From: Flaccisagitta enflata
Taxonomy: Eukaryota; Chaetognatha; Sagittoidea; Aphragmophora
Assembly (NCBI GenBank): GCA_965153355.1
Contig: OZ231126.1
Coordinates: 23,808,001 to 23,872,000 of the forward strand
DNA length: 64,000 bases
Direction: 5' to 3'
The notes under the pieces are model-generated. The model saw only the letters and a program-made list of their open reading frames with translations. It did no database searches and was not told the origin of the DNA. The position numbers were made by a program, and so were the translations under genes. Shown piece after piece: positions 25,210 to 37,599 of the stretch (position 1 is its first letter; every line of letters begins with the position of its first letter).

Positions 25210-26575
25210 CTTCTTTCTTATCCGTCACATCCGCTCTCTTACGGTTCTACTCTCTCTTAAGTATTTCGCCGTTACCCTTCCTTCCATGTTTTACACATTT
25301 CTTATGTCTCTATAAGCCATTGGAAAGTTCTCTATTAGATAGATACGATTCAAAATCATAGAGATGAACCACAACAAAAATATATTCCTGGGACCTCTAA
25401 AAATCAAAGCCGCCCCCCCCCCCTCACATCCCATAGAAAATGTAAAGGAAGGATTTTGACTTCAACTTTTCCTATGTTTTATCATAGGAAAGGGGGTGGG
25501 TGGCGACCACAATTCATAGGGGTTCCAGGGTAGGGTGGTCGGGAATTGGGTCAAATTTCATATGACAAATTGCCAGCAAAATAGCCGGTTTGGAGGACCA
25601 GCTGGTTTTGTACCATGAAGTAGGGTCTGAGTGTTGTTTTTTTGGGCTGGAGACTTCTTGTTGGTACTCATTAGATGTATTTTTCCAAAAATGATAGAGT
25701 TTTGACCCCTTTTATGGACTTTTAAAAAGTATTTTGCAAAAGGAAACATCCAAAATGAAGAAAAATTGTATGAGGCCATGACAATTCTTTGGAAACATAT
25801 CAATTCAAAACGTCAGTATGGAAACATTTGTCATTGATGTCCTCATTTTTTTGGTCATATCCCTCAAAGTACCTATCAAGATATGACATGAGTTTTTTCG
25901 ACCCTTAGATCTCATGCTAAGGCCGCTAGATAAAAATCAACATTTAAAATGTCAGTTGACAATTAAGTATTTGAAAATTTGACAACATATTTTTCTCTGT
26001 TAGATAACCCTACTTCCCGTGACCGCAGCCACTTCAGATTTTAGGACAGTGTAGGATATTGCCTAAGGTTGCTCTATGTTAAATTTTATGATAATCGGTC
26101 AACATTAAGTGGGGTTTCCACATCATTTTGTATAAATTGGGTGTGATTTTTTTATTTTCGAATAAAACATTTCTGGAGCGGGAAGACGCAGTTCTTGATT
26201 TAGGTAGCATTTTTTGCATTTTGAAAACATACGTTTCTTAAAAATCAATTTTATAAGGTCTGTATGTTTTCAGATTTTTCGCTTTTGCATCCCCTATGCA
26301 AAACGGCGTCTTCCCGTGAAGGTTGTTGATGGTTAAAAATGTTCTGATTTTTCTGCTTCAACATGAATACAAAAACAACCCTCTAAACTCATTTGAAATC
26401 GTGTTTTCTGGCCATAAAATGTGCAAAAAAATGTCAAGAGCGAGCCTTACATTCTATTATCTTGCACGGTGTCAATTGGGGCAACTACATCCACCCCAGC
26501 ATCATTAATGCTGAAGATAGTAAATTGCAGATTGGACGTCAATTGAGATGCTTGGGACTATGAAGATGAATAGGA
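25210..26575. other. Repeat-derived sequence with palindrome, no gene
   Basis: A palindrome lies at 26178-26317 (GCGGGAAGACGC inverted as GCGTCTTCCCGT, with inner GAAAACATAC/GTATGTTTTC). The stretch 25520-25760 resembles, inverted, 28500-28735 (shared GGTCGGGAA and GGGTCAAATTTC). Confidence 0.5.
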
Positions 26576-26590
26576 GAGAAAACAAAACAA

Positions 26591-26800
26591 GATGAAGAAG
26601 AAGAAGAAGAAGAAGAAGAAGAAGAAGAAGAAGAAGAAAAAGAAGAAGAAAAAGAAAAAGAAAAAGAAAAAGAAAAAGAAAAAGAAAAAGAAAAAGAAAA
26701 AGAAAAAGAAGAAGAAGAAGAAGAAGAAGAAGAAGAAGAAGAAGAAGAAGAAGAAAAAGAAAAAGAAAAAGAAGAAGAAGTAGAAGAAGAGGAGGAGAGA
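26591..26800. repeat. AAG/AAAAAG microsatellite
   Basis: AAG triplets are interrupted by a block of AAAAAG hexamers. Confidence 0.95.
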
Positions 26801-26859
26801 TGGAAGAGGAAAAGAACAGAGGTAAAGAAGAAGAGGAAACAGGTCGCTAAAGTGTCAAA

Positions 26860-27412
26860 TGGTCAGTGGTTCCCGATGCCCCATTCATTTTTAAGATAAT
26901 CTTTGATAAATTGGGTTTATGGGGCAGCGGCCCTGGAGGAGCCAATGATCTATAATTCCATACAGGGTTGATTTGAGGCCTGGAAGGATTTATTTGGTTT
27001 GAGGATAGGAGTAGCAAATTTTAAAACTGCGCAATCCACTTTAAGGAGGTCTGACTTCCGGCTTGAATAGAGTGATATGAGGGCTGGAAAGGCTAATTTG
27101 AGGCTTTATTATGGTGATTTGAGACTCAATTAGAGATTTGAGACCTGGGAGTATCAATACAAGAGAGGCATGATTAGGCTGATTTGAGACCTGGGGAGGC
27201 TGATTTCAGGCTTCTATGACTGATTTGAGGCCTGAGGTAGCTGATTTAGGGCCTGGGAAGGCTAATTCGAGGACTGGAAAGGCTGATTTGAAGTCTGAGG
27301 AGGCTGATTTGAGGATTGGGAAGGCTAAGTTGAGGCTTGATTATGAGCCTCAGACTTTAAAAGAAAACAGAAAAAAATCACTGTCATCGGCCCCTCCAAG
27401 TCCACTGCCCCC
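26860..27412. mobile_element. Foldback element, diverged
   Basis: An outer flank (GGTCAGTGGTTCCCGATGCC), the terminus GGGGCAGCGGCCCTGGAGGA, about fifteen diverged units like GGCTGATTTGAGGCCTGGG, and the opposite terminus CATCGGCCCCTCCAAGTCCA. Confidence 0.65.
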
Positions 27413-27668
27413 CCCCCCCATAGAAGTAGAAGTAGAAGAAGAAGTAGAAGAAGAAGATGAAATCATACTAACAGAATGAGATGGGGTGGAAGGAAGGAAA
27501 AGAAGAAAGGGGAGAGAGTGGAGTGCCGAAAACTGCGATTTCTAAGGAAGCTAACGAACACACCAACAAACTGACAAACAAATCAACAGATAGACTGATG
27601 GACAGACCCTCTTACAGAGATGCGTTCCTGATGGACGCATCTAAAAAGAAGTTGTTGAACAGAATAGG

Positions 27669-27887
27669 AACAAGGCCGGATACGCAGCTACCCCAGTCGC
27701 GTGCGGGTGGGCTGGGGCTATATATGAGGTCACTTGATCACTTGGGCAGGAGCAGTGAGGCCAAAGACCGCAAAAACCCCAAAAAAGTAAAGTGTGACAG
27801 ACGGACGGACGGACTGACGGACGAACAGACGGACCGATGGACGGACCAACAAAGCGGAATGTAGAGTCGCGTAGCACGCGACTAAAA
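27669..27887 (-). mobile_element. Hairpin-ended element, subfamily A
   Basis: AACAAGGCCGGATACGCAGC, CAGTCGCGTGCGGGTGGGCT, CACTTGGGCAGGAGCAGTGA, a GACGG/ACGGAC array, and the hairpin AGTCGCGTAGCACGCGACT, then AAAAAG. A subfamily-C fragment with GATGCGTTCCTGATGGACGC and ATCTAAAAAG ends about 20 bp upstream in the same orientation. Confidence 0.85.
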
Positions 27888-27949
27888 AGAAGAGGATGAA
27901 CAAGAAGAGGATGAAGAAGAATATGAGAAGAAGAGGGTGAGAAGAAGAG

Positions 27950-28037
27950 GATGAAGAAGAAGAAGAAGAAGAAGAAGAAGAAGAAGAAGAAGAAGAAGAA
28001 GAAGAAGAAGAAGAAGAAGAAGAAGAAGAAGAAGAAG
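27950..28037. repeat. AAG microsatellite
   Basis: About 27 perfect AAG units, with diverged GAAGAGGATG units before it. Confidence 0.95.
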
Positions 28038-28089
28038 ACGAGGGAAAAATAAAAAGAAAAGATGATGTGGAAAGAGCAAGGAAAATGTT

Positions 28090-28850
28090 TCATTTTTCTT
28101 CAATTTTTTCTCAATCTTCATGAAACAAATCGGTCAAAATCATTAGAACAGAGCTGGAGACAAAGGCTTTAAGTAAAATAGTAAGTCTGTGACATTTTTT
28201 GAATGATAAAACCGGTCTAGCATCAATAAAACTAAGAAATAAAGGCAGAAAAAATGATGATTCCTTACCACCCTCATACAATCTGAAAAATCATCATTTT
28301 GCACTTATGCGACCCAGATTTTGCATAGATTTTTGTTTTTTTGTTATCCTAATACATCATTTTACCATTTGCAACTGGAGTTTTGACTGCATACAAAACT
28401 TTCATTTTTGCTCCTTCTGGACCCCTAATTTTGCCCCTTTGCCGGCATATATTGATATACTTGGGCCCTTTGCACAAATATCCAAGTAAAGAGGGATTTC
28501 TCACAAGTTGGGGTGTGAAATCAAACAAGAAACCTTGTCAGTAAAACCATAGGCTTTCTATGGGGACTTTTTTTTGCCATAGGAAGCCTATAGTTTTGCC
28601 GACATGGTTTAATCTTCAAATTCAGACCTCTGCTTGTGGGAAAACCTTCTTTTTTGGTACATTTTTGCAAAAGACTAGAGTATATCTTTTTTTGAAATTT
28701 GACCCTATTTCCCGACCTCCCTATTCCAGGGCTTATTTCTTTTACGTGGATCAACTGTATGCATGATTAAGAGCCATATCCCTCAGAGAACTTTTTTTAT
28801 GACATCGCTTTAATTGTTGTTAGACTATGGCCGTCATACTCTAAATGAGT
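28090..28850. other. No supported gene
   Basis: Unique AT-rich DNA with a hairpin at 28545-28605 (CCATAGGCTTTCTATGG near CCATAGGAAGCCTATAG). Confidence 0.4.
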
Positions 28851-28985
28851 TTTTTAGGTGCGCCAAAGCACCTCTGTAACTGGCTGTGTCCGTTGGTCGG
28901 TCGGTTGGTCTGTTGGTCGGTAACACATTCGTTTGATGATCCACACGGCGCACCTTATTGGCCTACTTGGCCTTGTTATCTCTAG
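28851..28985 (+). mobile_element. Hairpin-ended element, subfamily D
   Basis: TTTTTAGGTGCGCCAAAGCA, with hairpin stem AGGTGC/GCACCT (28856-28873), GGCTGTGTCCGTTGGTCGG, ACACATTCG, and the distal GCACCTTATTGGCC...TTGGCCTTGTT. Confidence 0.7.
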
Positions 28986-29032
28986 ACTTTCGCCCTGCCA
29001 CCATGCACCACAACTATATCAGTCGACGACGA

Positions 29033-29200
29033 TGTTGACGTCGATGTTTACATGGACGTTGGATAATGAGGTGGACAGTGACGCGGATGCTGACGTGGAT
29101 GCTGACATGAACGTAGACGTTGAAGCTAACGTGCATATTGACGTGGATGTTGACGTGGATGTTGACGTGGTGGTTAACTTTACAACGTTGACGTTGACGT
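29033..29200. repeat. GACGTTGACGTG hexamer minisatellite
   Basis: A diverged hexamer related in pattern to the array at 4676-5450. The Asp-Val frame is not supported as a gene. Confidence 0.8.
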
Positions 29201-29304
29201 AGACGTTGAAGTTGATTAGATCAATTTCTGCGTTTCTCTGTTCGGCTCTTCGAGGGCGGCCGACGAAGGTTGACTCCCCGTGTCTAAAATAGCCTGTGAC
29301 AATC

Positions 29305-29520
<216 letters not shown>

Positions 29521-29620
29521 CTTACATTATTAAAAGAAACAAGAAAAAAAAACAAAAAAAAACAAACAAACAGAGATACGAGTACTCTAGACTGATAACA
29601 CAGTCAGCAACCAAAACAAA

Positions 29621-29791
29621 AACAAGACCAGATACATGGCCAATACCAGTAGCGGACGGGTGGGCAGGGGGGGGATATGCGTGTTTTCCCGCTTTAGACT
29701 CGTGCTGACCAACGGACCGACGGACGGACCGACGGAGGGACCGATGGACGCACAAAGCCTCTTAGTAGAGTTGCATGTCCGCAACTAAAAA
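29621..29791 (-). mobile_element. Hairpin-ended element, subfamily B
   Basis: AACAAGACCAGATACATGGC, AGTAGCGGACGGGTGGGCAG, an ACGGACCGACGG array, AAGCCTCTTAGTAGAG, and the terminal AGTTGCATGTCCGCAACT followed by AAAAAA. Confidence 0.8.
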
Positions 29792-29884
29792 AGACTGAAA
29801 CAGACAAATACTGGAATAAACGGAAACGGAAAAAATAACGTCTCTGACTGGTACTGTACGTTACTATCACTGCAACCTGAGATA

Positions 29885-30096
29885 AACAAGGCCGGATAGA
29901 CGGCTACCCTAGTTGCGTGTGGGTGGGCAGGAGCAGTGCTGGAGAAGGTCACTAGAGCATCTGGGCAGGAGCCGTGTGCTCAAAAAGCTCAAAAACGCCG
30001 AAGAAGTTAAAAGGGGACCAACAGACTGACCGACCAACCAACCGACCAACGGACCGACAAAGCGGGGTGTAGAGTCGCGTAGCACGCGACTAAAAA
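29885..30096 (-). mobile_element. Hairpin-ended element, subfamily A variant
   Basis: AACAAGGCCGGATAGACGGC, GTGTGGGTGGGCAGGAGCAG, GCTCAAAAAGCTCAAAAACG, GACCGACCAACCAACC, and the hairpin AGTCGCGTAGCACGCGACT then AAAAAT. Its middle matches the copy at 60500-60717 rather than the main type. Confidence 0.85.
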
Positions 30097-30237
30097 TACG
30101 ATGGCCCAGATGAGTGATGATTGCCGAGAGGCCGGACAGTGCAGTGAAAGGCGCTTATAGGTCATTTCTAGACAGGCAGCGGTAGGCCAAAAACGGATGC
30201 AGTATGTTTGTTCTTATCCCCCAGTTTGGAACATCAT

Positions 30238-30482
30238 CACATGTAAGTACTGCCCCTGCCCAACCGTCCACGACTTTTGCACTGTTTTGGACTTGTTCTT
30301 TAGTCGCGTGCTACGCGACTTTACACCCTGCTTTATCTATCCATCCGTCCGTCCGTCCATCCGTCTGTCTGTCAGTTCATCACACTTTTACTTTTTTATG
30401 ATTTTTTTTTACCTCACTGCTCCTGCCTAGAATATGGCCCCTGCCCACCCGCGACTGGGGTAGCCGTGTATCCGGACTGTTT
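30238..30482 (+). mobile_element. Hairpin-ended element, subfamily A, with upstream fragment
   Basis: A distal fragment (TGCCCCTGCCCAACCGTCC) precedes TTAGTCGCGTGCTACGCGAC, TTTACACCCTGCTTTA, CCATCCGTCCGTCC, ACTTTTACTTTTTTATGA and the distal TAGCCGTGTATCCGGACTGT. Confidence 0.8.
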
Positions 30483-30540
30483 TTTTTTCAACTCTACTTG
30501 TTACTTATTCGTCTTTTCTCCAACTTGGTTTTTCTTTCCT

Positions 30541-30782
30541 AGTTAGATGCGTCCGTCAGGAACGCATCTCTAAAAGAGGGTCTGTCCGTCGGTTGGTCCA
30601 TCGGTCGGTCGGTCCGTAACACCTGTGCAAAAACCACAGTTTTTGGCCACAGTGAGATCGACGAACATGTTTTGAGAGCCTCCTTCGTTTCAGCTGTCTG
30701 TCCCTCCAAATATGTCAGATGTTCAATACATGCAGAGACACAGTCCGGACGCATCGTTGCCCGGTCGGGCTTGTTTTCCCTG
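30541..30782 (+). mobile_element. Hairpin-ended element, subfamily C
   Basis: The hairpin AGATGCGTCC...GGAACGCATCT (30545-30569), CTCTAAAAGAGGGTCTGTCC, GGTCGGTCGGTCCG, TTTTTGGCCACAGTGAG, and the distal GCATCGTTGCCCGGTCGGGC. Confidence 0.75.
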
Positions 30783-30914
30783 TGTTCGAGTCTCGATTCT
30801 TCGGAGTTGAAAAAAGGAATGATTGACGATTTGTTTCTGCCATCGGTGCTTGAAAGAGAAAGATTGAAGACAAAGAGGCGTGGCTACTTTCATGTCCGTC
30901 TTCCAACAAATATT

Positions 30915-32200
30915 TGTGGCGTGGCTTTCCGCTTTTGGTTGTGACGTGGCTTCCTGCTTTTGATTGTGACGTGATTTCCTGCTTTTGTATGTGACATAGC
31001 TTCCTGCTTTCATTTGTGACGTGGCTTCCTGTTTTTGTCTGTGACGTGGTTTTCTTCTTTTGTTTGTGACGTTGAATCCAGCTTTTGTTTGTGACTTGGC
31101 TTCCTGCTTTTGTTTGTGACATGACTTCCTGCTTTTGTTTGTGACATTGCTTCCTGCTTAGGTTTGTGGCGTGGCATCCTGCTTTTGTTTGTGACACGGC
31201 TTCCTGCTTTTGTCTGTGACGGGGCTTCCTGCTTTTGTTTGTGATATGGATTCCTGCTTTTTGGGCAGCGGCCCCAAAGGGCCGATGTCCTGTAGGACAC
31301 AGGGGTGAATTTCCATACGTACGTACGTCCGTCCGTCCGTCCGTCCCCCCCTCGGAAGGCCTCAAATCCAGCCTCCCAGGACTCAAATTTGGCCTCTCAG
31401 GCCTCAAATCCAGCATCTCAGGCCTCAAATCCAGTCCCCCAGGCCTCAAATCCAGCCTCTCAGGCCTTAAATCCAGCCTCTCAGGCCTCAAATCCAGCCT
31501 CTCGGGCCTCAAATCCAGTCTTCCAGGCCTCAAATCCAGCCTCTCAGGCCTCAAATCCAGCCTCTTTGGCCTCAAATCCAGCCTCTTGAGCCTTATATCC
31601 AGCCTCTCAGACCTCAAGTTCCCATTGAATAACATGGCAAATTGACAAAAAATTGAAAAAAATGCAAAATTCCCAAATGTGCCCTCTCAGGACGTATGGA
31701 AATTCACCCCTGTGTCCTACAGGACATCGGCCCTTTGGGGCCGCTGCCCTGCTCTCACTCCACTTCTTCAGCTTATCACTCCAAGCAGGGCATCGGGTAC
31801 CGCTGACCATGTGCGATCCTTGGATGACTTGTTTTGTGATGTGGCTTCCTGCTTTTGTTTGTGACATGGCTTCCTGTTTTTGTTTGTAAAGTGGATTCCT
31901 GCTTTTGTTTGTGATGTTAATTCCTGCTTTTGTTTGTGACGTGGCTACCTGCTTTTTGTCTGTGACGTGGTTTCCTGCTTTGGTTTGTGACGTGGATTCC
32001 TGCTTTTGTTTGTTACATGGTTTCCTGCTTTTATTTGTGACGAGGTTTCCTGCTTTTTTTTGTGACGTGGCATCCTGCTTTTGTTTTTGACATGGCTTCC
32101 TGCTTTTGTCTGTGAGTTGGCTTCCTGCTCTTTGTTTGTGACGTGGCTTACTGCTTCAGTTTGTGACCTGGCTTCCTGCTTCAGTTTGTGACATGGATTC
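30915..32200. repeat. 25-bp minisatellite split by a foldback element
   Basis: Units like GTGACGTGGCTTCCTGCTTT plus TGTTT occupy 30915-31262 and 31830-32200, in the same orientation and register type, on either side of the foldback element. Confidence 0.9.
31263..31828. mobile_element. Foldback element inserted in the 25-bp array
   Basis: Inverted termini 31263-31318 and 31693-31749 match almost perfectly and contain internal hairpins (GGCCCCAAAGGGCC; TGTCCTGTAGGACA). The core is an 18-bp array of CTCAGGCCTCAAATCCAGC, about 14 units. The right side carries the outer flank ending CGGGTACCGCTGACCATGTG. Confidence 0.85.
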
Positions 32201-32365
32201 TTTTTGGTTAGTGGCGCAGCTCTTTTTTTTTGCGTGGTGTCCGTTAACTCCGTTATAAATACTTTTCCGCCAATTCGACCTATTTTTGTGATGTGGTTTT
32301 TTTTTTAATGTCTGGCATGTTTACACACATTTTTGTATCGTGACTACCGCTTTTGATCCCTGCAG

Positions 32366-32494
32366 ACAGTCCGAGGATCAATGGAAACACTTCCTTTGAT
32401 GGTTGTGAAGCGAAAGTTTACACAAGAATGCGGTGCAGCTACCGCGAACACACATAAAATATGCTGCATATGTTTTTCCCCGCGTCTAGAGTAA
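32366..32494 (+). CDS. Candidate last exon, unrecognised
   Basis: An acceptor (CTTTTGATCCCTGCAG) is followed by a 42-codon frame to TAA, beginning TVRGSMETLPLMVVKRKF and containing a CCIC cluster. The opposite strand is also open here, so the coding strand is uncertain. No poly(A) signal is close by. Confidence 0.2.
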   Translation, partial: TVRGSMETLPLMVVKRKFTQECGAATANTHKICCICFSPRLE

Positions 32495-32730
32495 TGGCAT
32501 AATTCACGTTCAGCAGCGACCTGCAAGTCACGTCCCAACAGAATTTGGGAGAATTACAATGATGCTGCCGCGCCGGACTGAAGAGTTAAGACCAATATGG
32601 AGTTTATCGCGGTTTTCCTGATTTTTTTCATCTCTTTTATTAGATTTAGTCATTTTATCTTTTTGCACGCGCGTAGGCTACGCTATTTCGGTCCGTCCAT
32701 TGGTCTGTCCTTTCGTCACACATTCGAATA

Positions 32731-33023
<293 letters not shown>

Positions 33024-33194
33024 TAGAAAGACCAACAGATACACAGAGGGAGAAATGGGTAGAGGTCCAGACAGTCAATGAGACCGCAAATCTCAGAGGT
33101 TGTAAACTTTGTAACCGTGGCAGTTTTATGGCTCTAACGTGATAATGTCTTATTGTTTTCTAGTCATAAACCCATAACAATAAATCTCCACCGT

Positions 33195-33504
<310 letters not shown>

Positions 33505-33556
33505 AACATGTTGTTGACGCGTAAATTTAAATTGTGAGGTTGGTAAAACTGAAAGG

Positions 33557-33750
33557 AACAAGGCCGGATACACGGCTACCGAAGTCGCGTGCGGGTGGGC
33601 AGGGGCCATATTTGAGGTCACCACACCATTTGGGCAGGAGCAGTGAGGTCAAAGAAATAAAATCATAAAAAAAGTAAAGTGTGACCAACCAACCGACCGA
33701 CCGACCGACGGACAAAGCGGGTTGTAGAGTCGCGTGCACGCGACTAAAAA
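33557..33750 (-). mobile_element. Hairpin-ended element, subfamily A
   Basis: AACAAGGCCGGATACACGGC, AAGTCGCGTGCGGGTGGGCA, GGGGCCATATTTGAGGTCAC, an ACCGACCGACCG array, and the shorter hairpin AGTCGCGTGCACGCGACT then AAAAAA. Confidence 0.85.
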
Positions 33751-34932
33751 ATGTCACTGAGAAAACGACCGCCAACATTAAATTCTGGAAGCCAAACAAG
33801 ACTAATTGATCTCGTTCGAAGCGACTAATAAAAACGCTAGAACCGACTGACATTTTATCTCGTCCCGATTTACAAAGTATTTTTTTCTGCAACCATTGCT
33901 ATAGTCGGGGATCTTAAGGAAATGCCGTGCAAAAATTTTCAGCAAGCTCTAGAAATTTGCATATGGAACTATTTTTTCATGCTGAAGACAGCCAAACCAT
34001 CCGTTTTTCAAAATTTTTTTAGCACCCCTTCTAAAAATTGCTTTTTAGGCCATTTTTCACTTCAAAACGTCATAACGGGTAAACCGTTCAGGTTGGCTCA
34101 ACAAAATTTTACATGGTGAAATATATGATATTTCTTTAGTTACATACCAAATTTCAGCTTAATTGGTTGAATAGAAGCGGCGTTATTGAATTTTAAAGTC
34201 TAGGTACCTTTTTTCAAAAAAATGCCAAAATTTTGAAAAGGCCTTTCCCTAGGCTAAATGGTTCAACTTCATGCCACAAGATTTTGCATGGTCAAATGTA
34301 TGATAAAAACCGACTTGCATGTCAAATCTTAGCCTCTCAGCTCATATAGAAGCGGAGATATGAATGTTCAAAGTTAAGCATATTTTTTTGAGAAAAAATC
34401 AAAAACTACAAAAAAATGATTTTTTCTCCTCAACGACAGATGCCACCAACCTGAAATTTTGCATGATGAATAATATGACATTTTTTGAGTTGCCCACAAA
34501 ATTTGAGCCTTAAAACTCAAATAGAAGCGGAGATATTGTCATTTAAAATCTAGGTACCCACTGTTCCAAAAAATGCAAAATTTTGAAAAGGGCTATGCCT
34601 AGGCCAAACGATTTGGCCGATTGCCACAAAATTTGACATGGTGATAAGCATTATTAACACCTAATTCCATGTCAAATCTGAGCTATTAAACCCTTATCAA
34701 AACAGAGTTATGAATTTTTAAAGATTTACCAATACCTTTGGAAAAAAAACAATAAAAATAGAAAAAGTACCATTACTTCTGAACTATAGTAGCCACGGAG
34801 ATGAAATTTGTCATGATGAATTGTGTGATATTAACGACTCTACATGCCAATCTTTAGCTATCTAGCTCACACTGAGGCCGATATTTAGGCTCTTATAGTC
34901 TAAACCCTCAATAAAAATGGCTTAAAATGACT

Positions 34933-35130
34933 ATCAGGCCGGGTCTTTACCCTCTCAGGCCTGAAGTTTTCCCTCTCAGGCCTTGAATCTGAGAGGGAAG
35001 ATTTAGGGCTTAAGGGGTCATGTTTCAGGTCTGAGAGGGCAGATTCAAGGCCTGAGAGAGCAGATTTCAGGCCCGAGAGGGCAGATTCCAGGCTACAGAA
35101 CTTTGTCCACTTTGGGGCCGCTGCTCAAAA
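34933..35130. repeat. Foldback-element array remnant
   Basis: GGCCTGAGAGGGCAGATTTC-like units are followed by ACTTTGTCCACTTTGGGGCC, the foldback-family right end. Confidence 0.65.
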
Positions 35131-35163
35131 ACAAAGAAGAGGATTGGGCGCTCAATCCAGGAT

Positions 35164-35512
35164 TAGGCTGTAGTGAAATGATGAAAACTGCCTCCACCTT
35201 TATCATTGGGGATTTTTATTACGGTTTAGACCTTTAGGATGTAATCCATGACAGTTTTAATACATATTTCGATGGTCTAGTTGCGCGCAATTTGACCACA
35301 ATATGCAAATTAGATTTGTGGATTAGTCAGATTAACTGATATTTTTCAAAAATCATTGAAATCTCATTTGCATATTGTGGTCAAATCGCGCGCAACTAGA
35401 CCCTTCAATATTGATGTCAAATGAATTTCCTTCTATTCCTAAGACCCATACCCGTCATAAAAATCCCCAATGAGATCAGTATGTGGAGAATTTATCTTTC
35501 GACTACAGCCTA
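35164..35512. mobile_element. Palindromic MITE-like element
   Basis: TAGGCTGTAGTGAAA and its near complement bound arms of about 165 bp, including CATTGGGGATTTTTAT and TAGTTGCGCGCAATTTGACC on each side. TA is at both ends. Confidence 0.8.
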
Positions 35513-35559
35513 GCGCTCATTGGGAGATATAGTTTAATATTGAGTGCAATTTGAAACAA

Positions 35560-36260
35560 GTCATCCAAGGATAGCACATGGTCAGCGGTACCCAATGCCC
35601 TGCTTTGAATGATCAGCTGAAGAAGTGAATTGAGAGCGAGGCAGCAGCCCCAAAGGGCTGATATCTAGTAGGACACAAGGGTGAATTTTTTTTTGTCCTG
35701 AGAAGGCATATTTCAGGCCGTTTGGGCAATTTTCCATGTTGTGTGAGTTAAACTTTTTTCATCAATTTCTGGTCAATTTTCCATGTTATTCAGTGAGAAT
35801 TTTTTTCTTTTCATTGTTTTATCAATTGTCTATGTTATCCAATTGGAAATATGCATTTTGTACATTTTTCTGTTAATTTTCCATGTTATTTGATGGGAAA
35901 TTTGCATTTTTCTATTTTTTTTGTAAAATTTCAATATTATTCTAGGGTAAGTTTGTGTTTTGTCATTTTCTTATGTTATTCAATGGGAATTCAAGAATTG
36001 AGAAGCTTGGGGGGGGTTGGCGTACGGACGGACGGCGTATGGACAAATGTTGGACGGATGGACAGACGGACCGATGGACAGACGGATTAATGAACAAACG
36101 GATAAATGGACAGACGGACAGACAGATAGATGAACATAAGGAAATTCACCCCTGTGTCCTACAGGACGTCGGCCCTTTGGGGCCGATGCCCAAAAAGTGT
36201 TCCAACAGGACACTGATGCATCATATGGTCAATGGTTTCTGATCCCAAATTGTCTATCAT
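35560..36260. mobile_element. Foldback element with a diverged core
   Basis: An outer flank (CACATGGTCAGCGGTACCCA), left terminus GGCAGCAGCCCCAAAGGGCT, a core of diverged TTTTCCATGTTATTCAATGG units, a GGACGGACGG array, and the right terminus ATTCACCCCTGTGTCCTACA...GGCCCTTTGGGGCCGATGCC. Confidence 0.7.
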
Positions 36261-37017
36261 AATTTGCTGAGGCTATTCAGGTGCTGCATTGAGCAACTTG
36301 GCCCTTGCCCAAATAGATCAAAGTTGCTATGTCTCTGATCTAGCTTCTTTTTAGTTACTGACACGCGACTCTACACCTTGCTGTGTCAGTTGGTAGGTCG
36401 ACTCTACACTAGGAGGCTTGATTAGTGGTTCAGAAGACCAAGTTAGGGGCTATGGGGAATTAGTATCAGGCGTGAACAGCTTTAATTGGAGTCTTGGATG
36501 TTTGATTTGGGCTTCAGGAGGCAGTGAAAAGAGGTTTGATAAGATGCCCTTTAAATCAAATCTTGGGTCATAAGAAGTATGGCCGGAGGGAGGGGAAGTG
36601 GAAAAATTGAAAAACAAATTACCTCATGTAGAGGGGTCAAACGCTAATTTGCATAATTTTGTCACATCAATTTTTCTTTTCATTTCCTGTTGTTAACATT
36701 GCTACTAGTCATTTGCGACAATTTTCGAGCCATGAGACCATATATATTGCTCTATAAACAATGGGGTGAAAATTACACATGCACTGATTTTCCTGCCTGG
36801 CATGACATGTGAGGTAGAATGTCATTAAAAAATTCCAAAAGTGCTAAAAACTTGTTGAATATGTTAATTAGTGTAAGATACATAAATTTTCACAGTCTAA
36901 TTCATTTTTCCATGATCCCAAGTATGAACATAGTGAATAACCATTTCTTTTAATCAAAGACCAAGTTCTTTAAAAGTTTTTTTTTCATTTCTGTGAAAGA
37001 AAATTGCACTTCGTTCA

Positions 37018-37170
37018 CAAACAAGGCTGGATATACGGCTACCTCCGTCGGGTGGGAGGGTCAGTGACAGAGGTCTTTCAAGCATTTGGGCAGGAGCGGT
37101 GAATGTATAAACGCCAAAAAATGAAAAAAGGGGACATGGACATGGCTGGGAGTAGAGTCTCATAGCATCT
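37018..37170 (-). mobile_element. Hairpin-ended element, decayed subfamily A
   Basis: ACAAGGCTGGATATACGGCT, CATTTGGGCAGGAGCGGTGA, AACGCCAAAAAATGAAAAAA and a decayed AGAGTCTCATAGCAT terminus. Confidence 0.6.
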
Positions 37171-37457
37171 GTCTGAAAAGGAGGTTAATTGTGATTTGTC
37201 ATTTCACTTACTAGCAACTCTAAAAGTAGCTTTATCTGTTTGTCCATCTGTCTGTTCCTCTGTCGATCAGTCCATCCGAAACGCAGATAACCATAGATCC
37301 GAATTTCTCATTGCTCACCTGTACATAATACTCCACACTTGATTGCAATGGCTGATTAGTAGGCTGGTTACCTGAAGGGTGAATTTGGCTCAAAATTCAA
37401 AATTCCTCCGCCATCTAACCATACATTCTAAGCGGCATTTGGGCAGTAAGTCAGACA

Positions 37458-37590
37458 AGCAGAGGTCGGTATTTGATCAAGAAACCCGCACGGCAACACA
37501 TTGGTAAAGTATATGAAAGAAATTTTACGCCCATTGTAACTCTATAGTGTTGCCGTGCGGGTTTTCTTTCAAGATACCGATCTCCGCTGG
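37458..37590. mobile_element. Small palindromic MITE-like element
   Basis: Arms of about 42 bp contain AAACCCGCACGGCAACAC and the inverse GTGTTGCCGTGCGGGTTT, with outer GCAGAGGTCGGTAT against ATACCGATCTCCGC. Confidence 0.75.
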
Positions 37591-37599
37591 CCTCAATTC

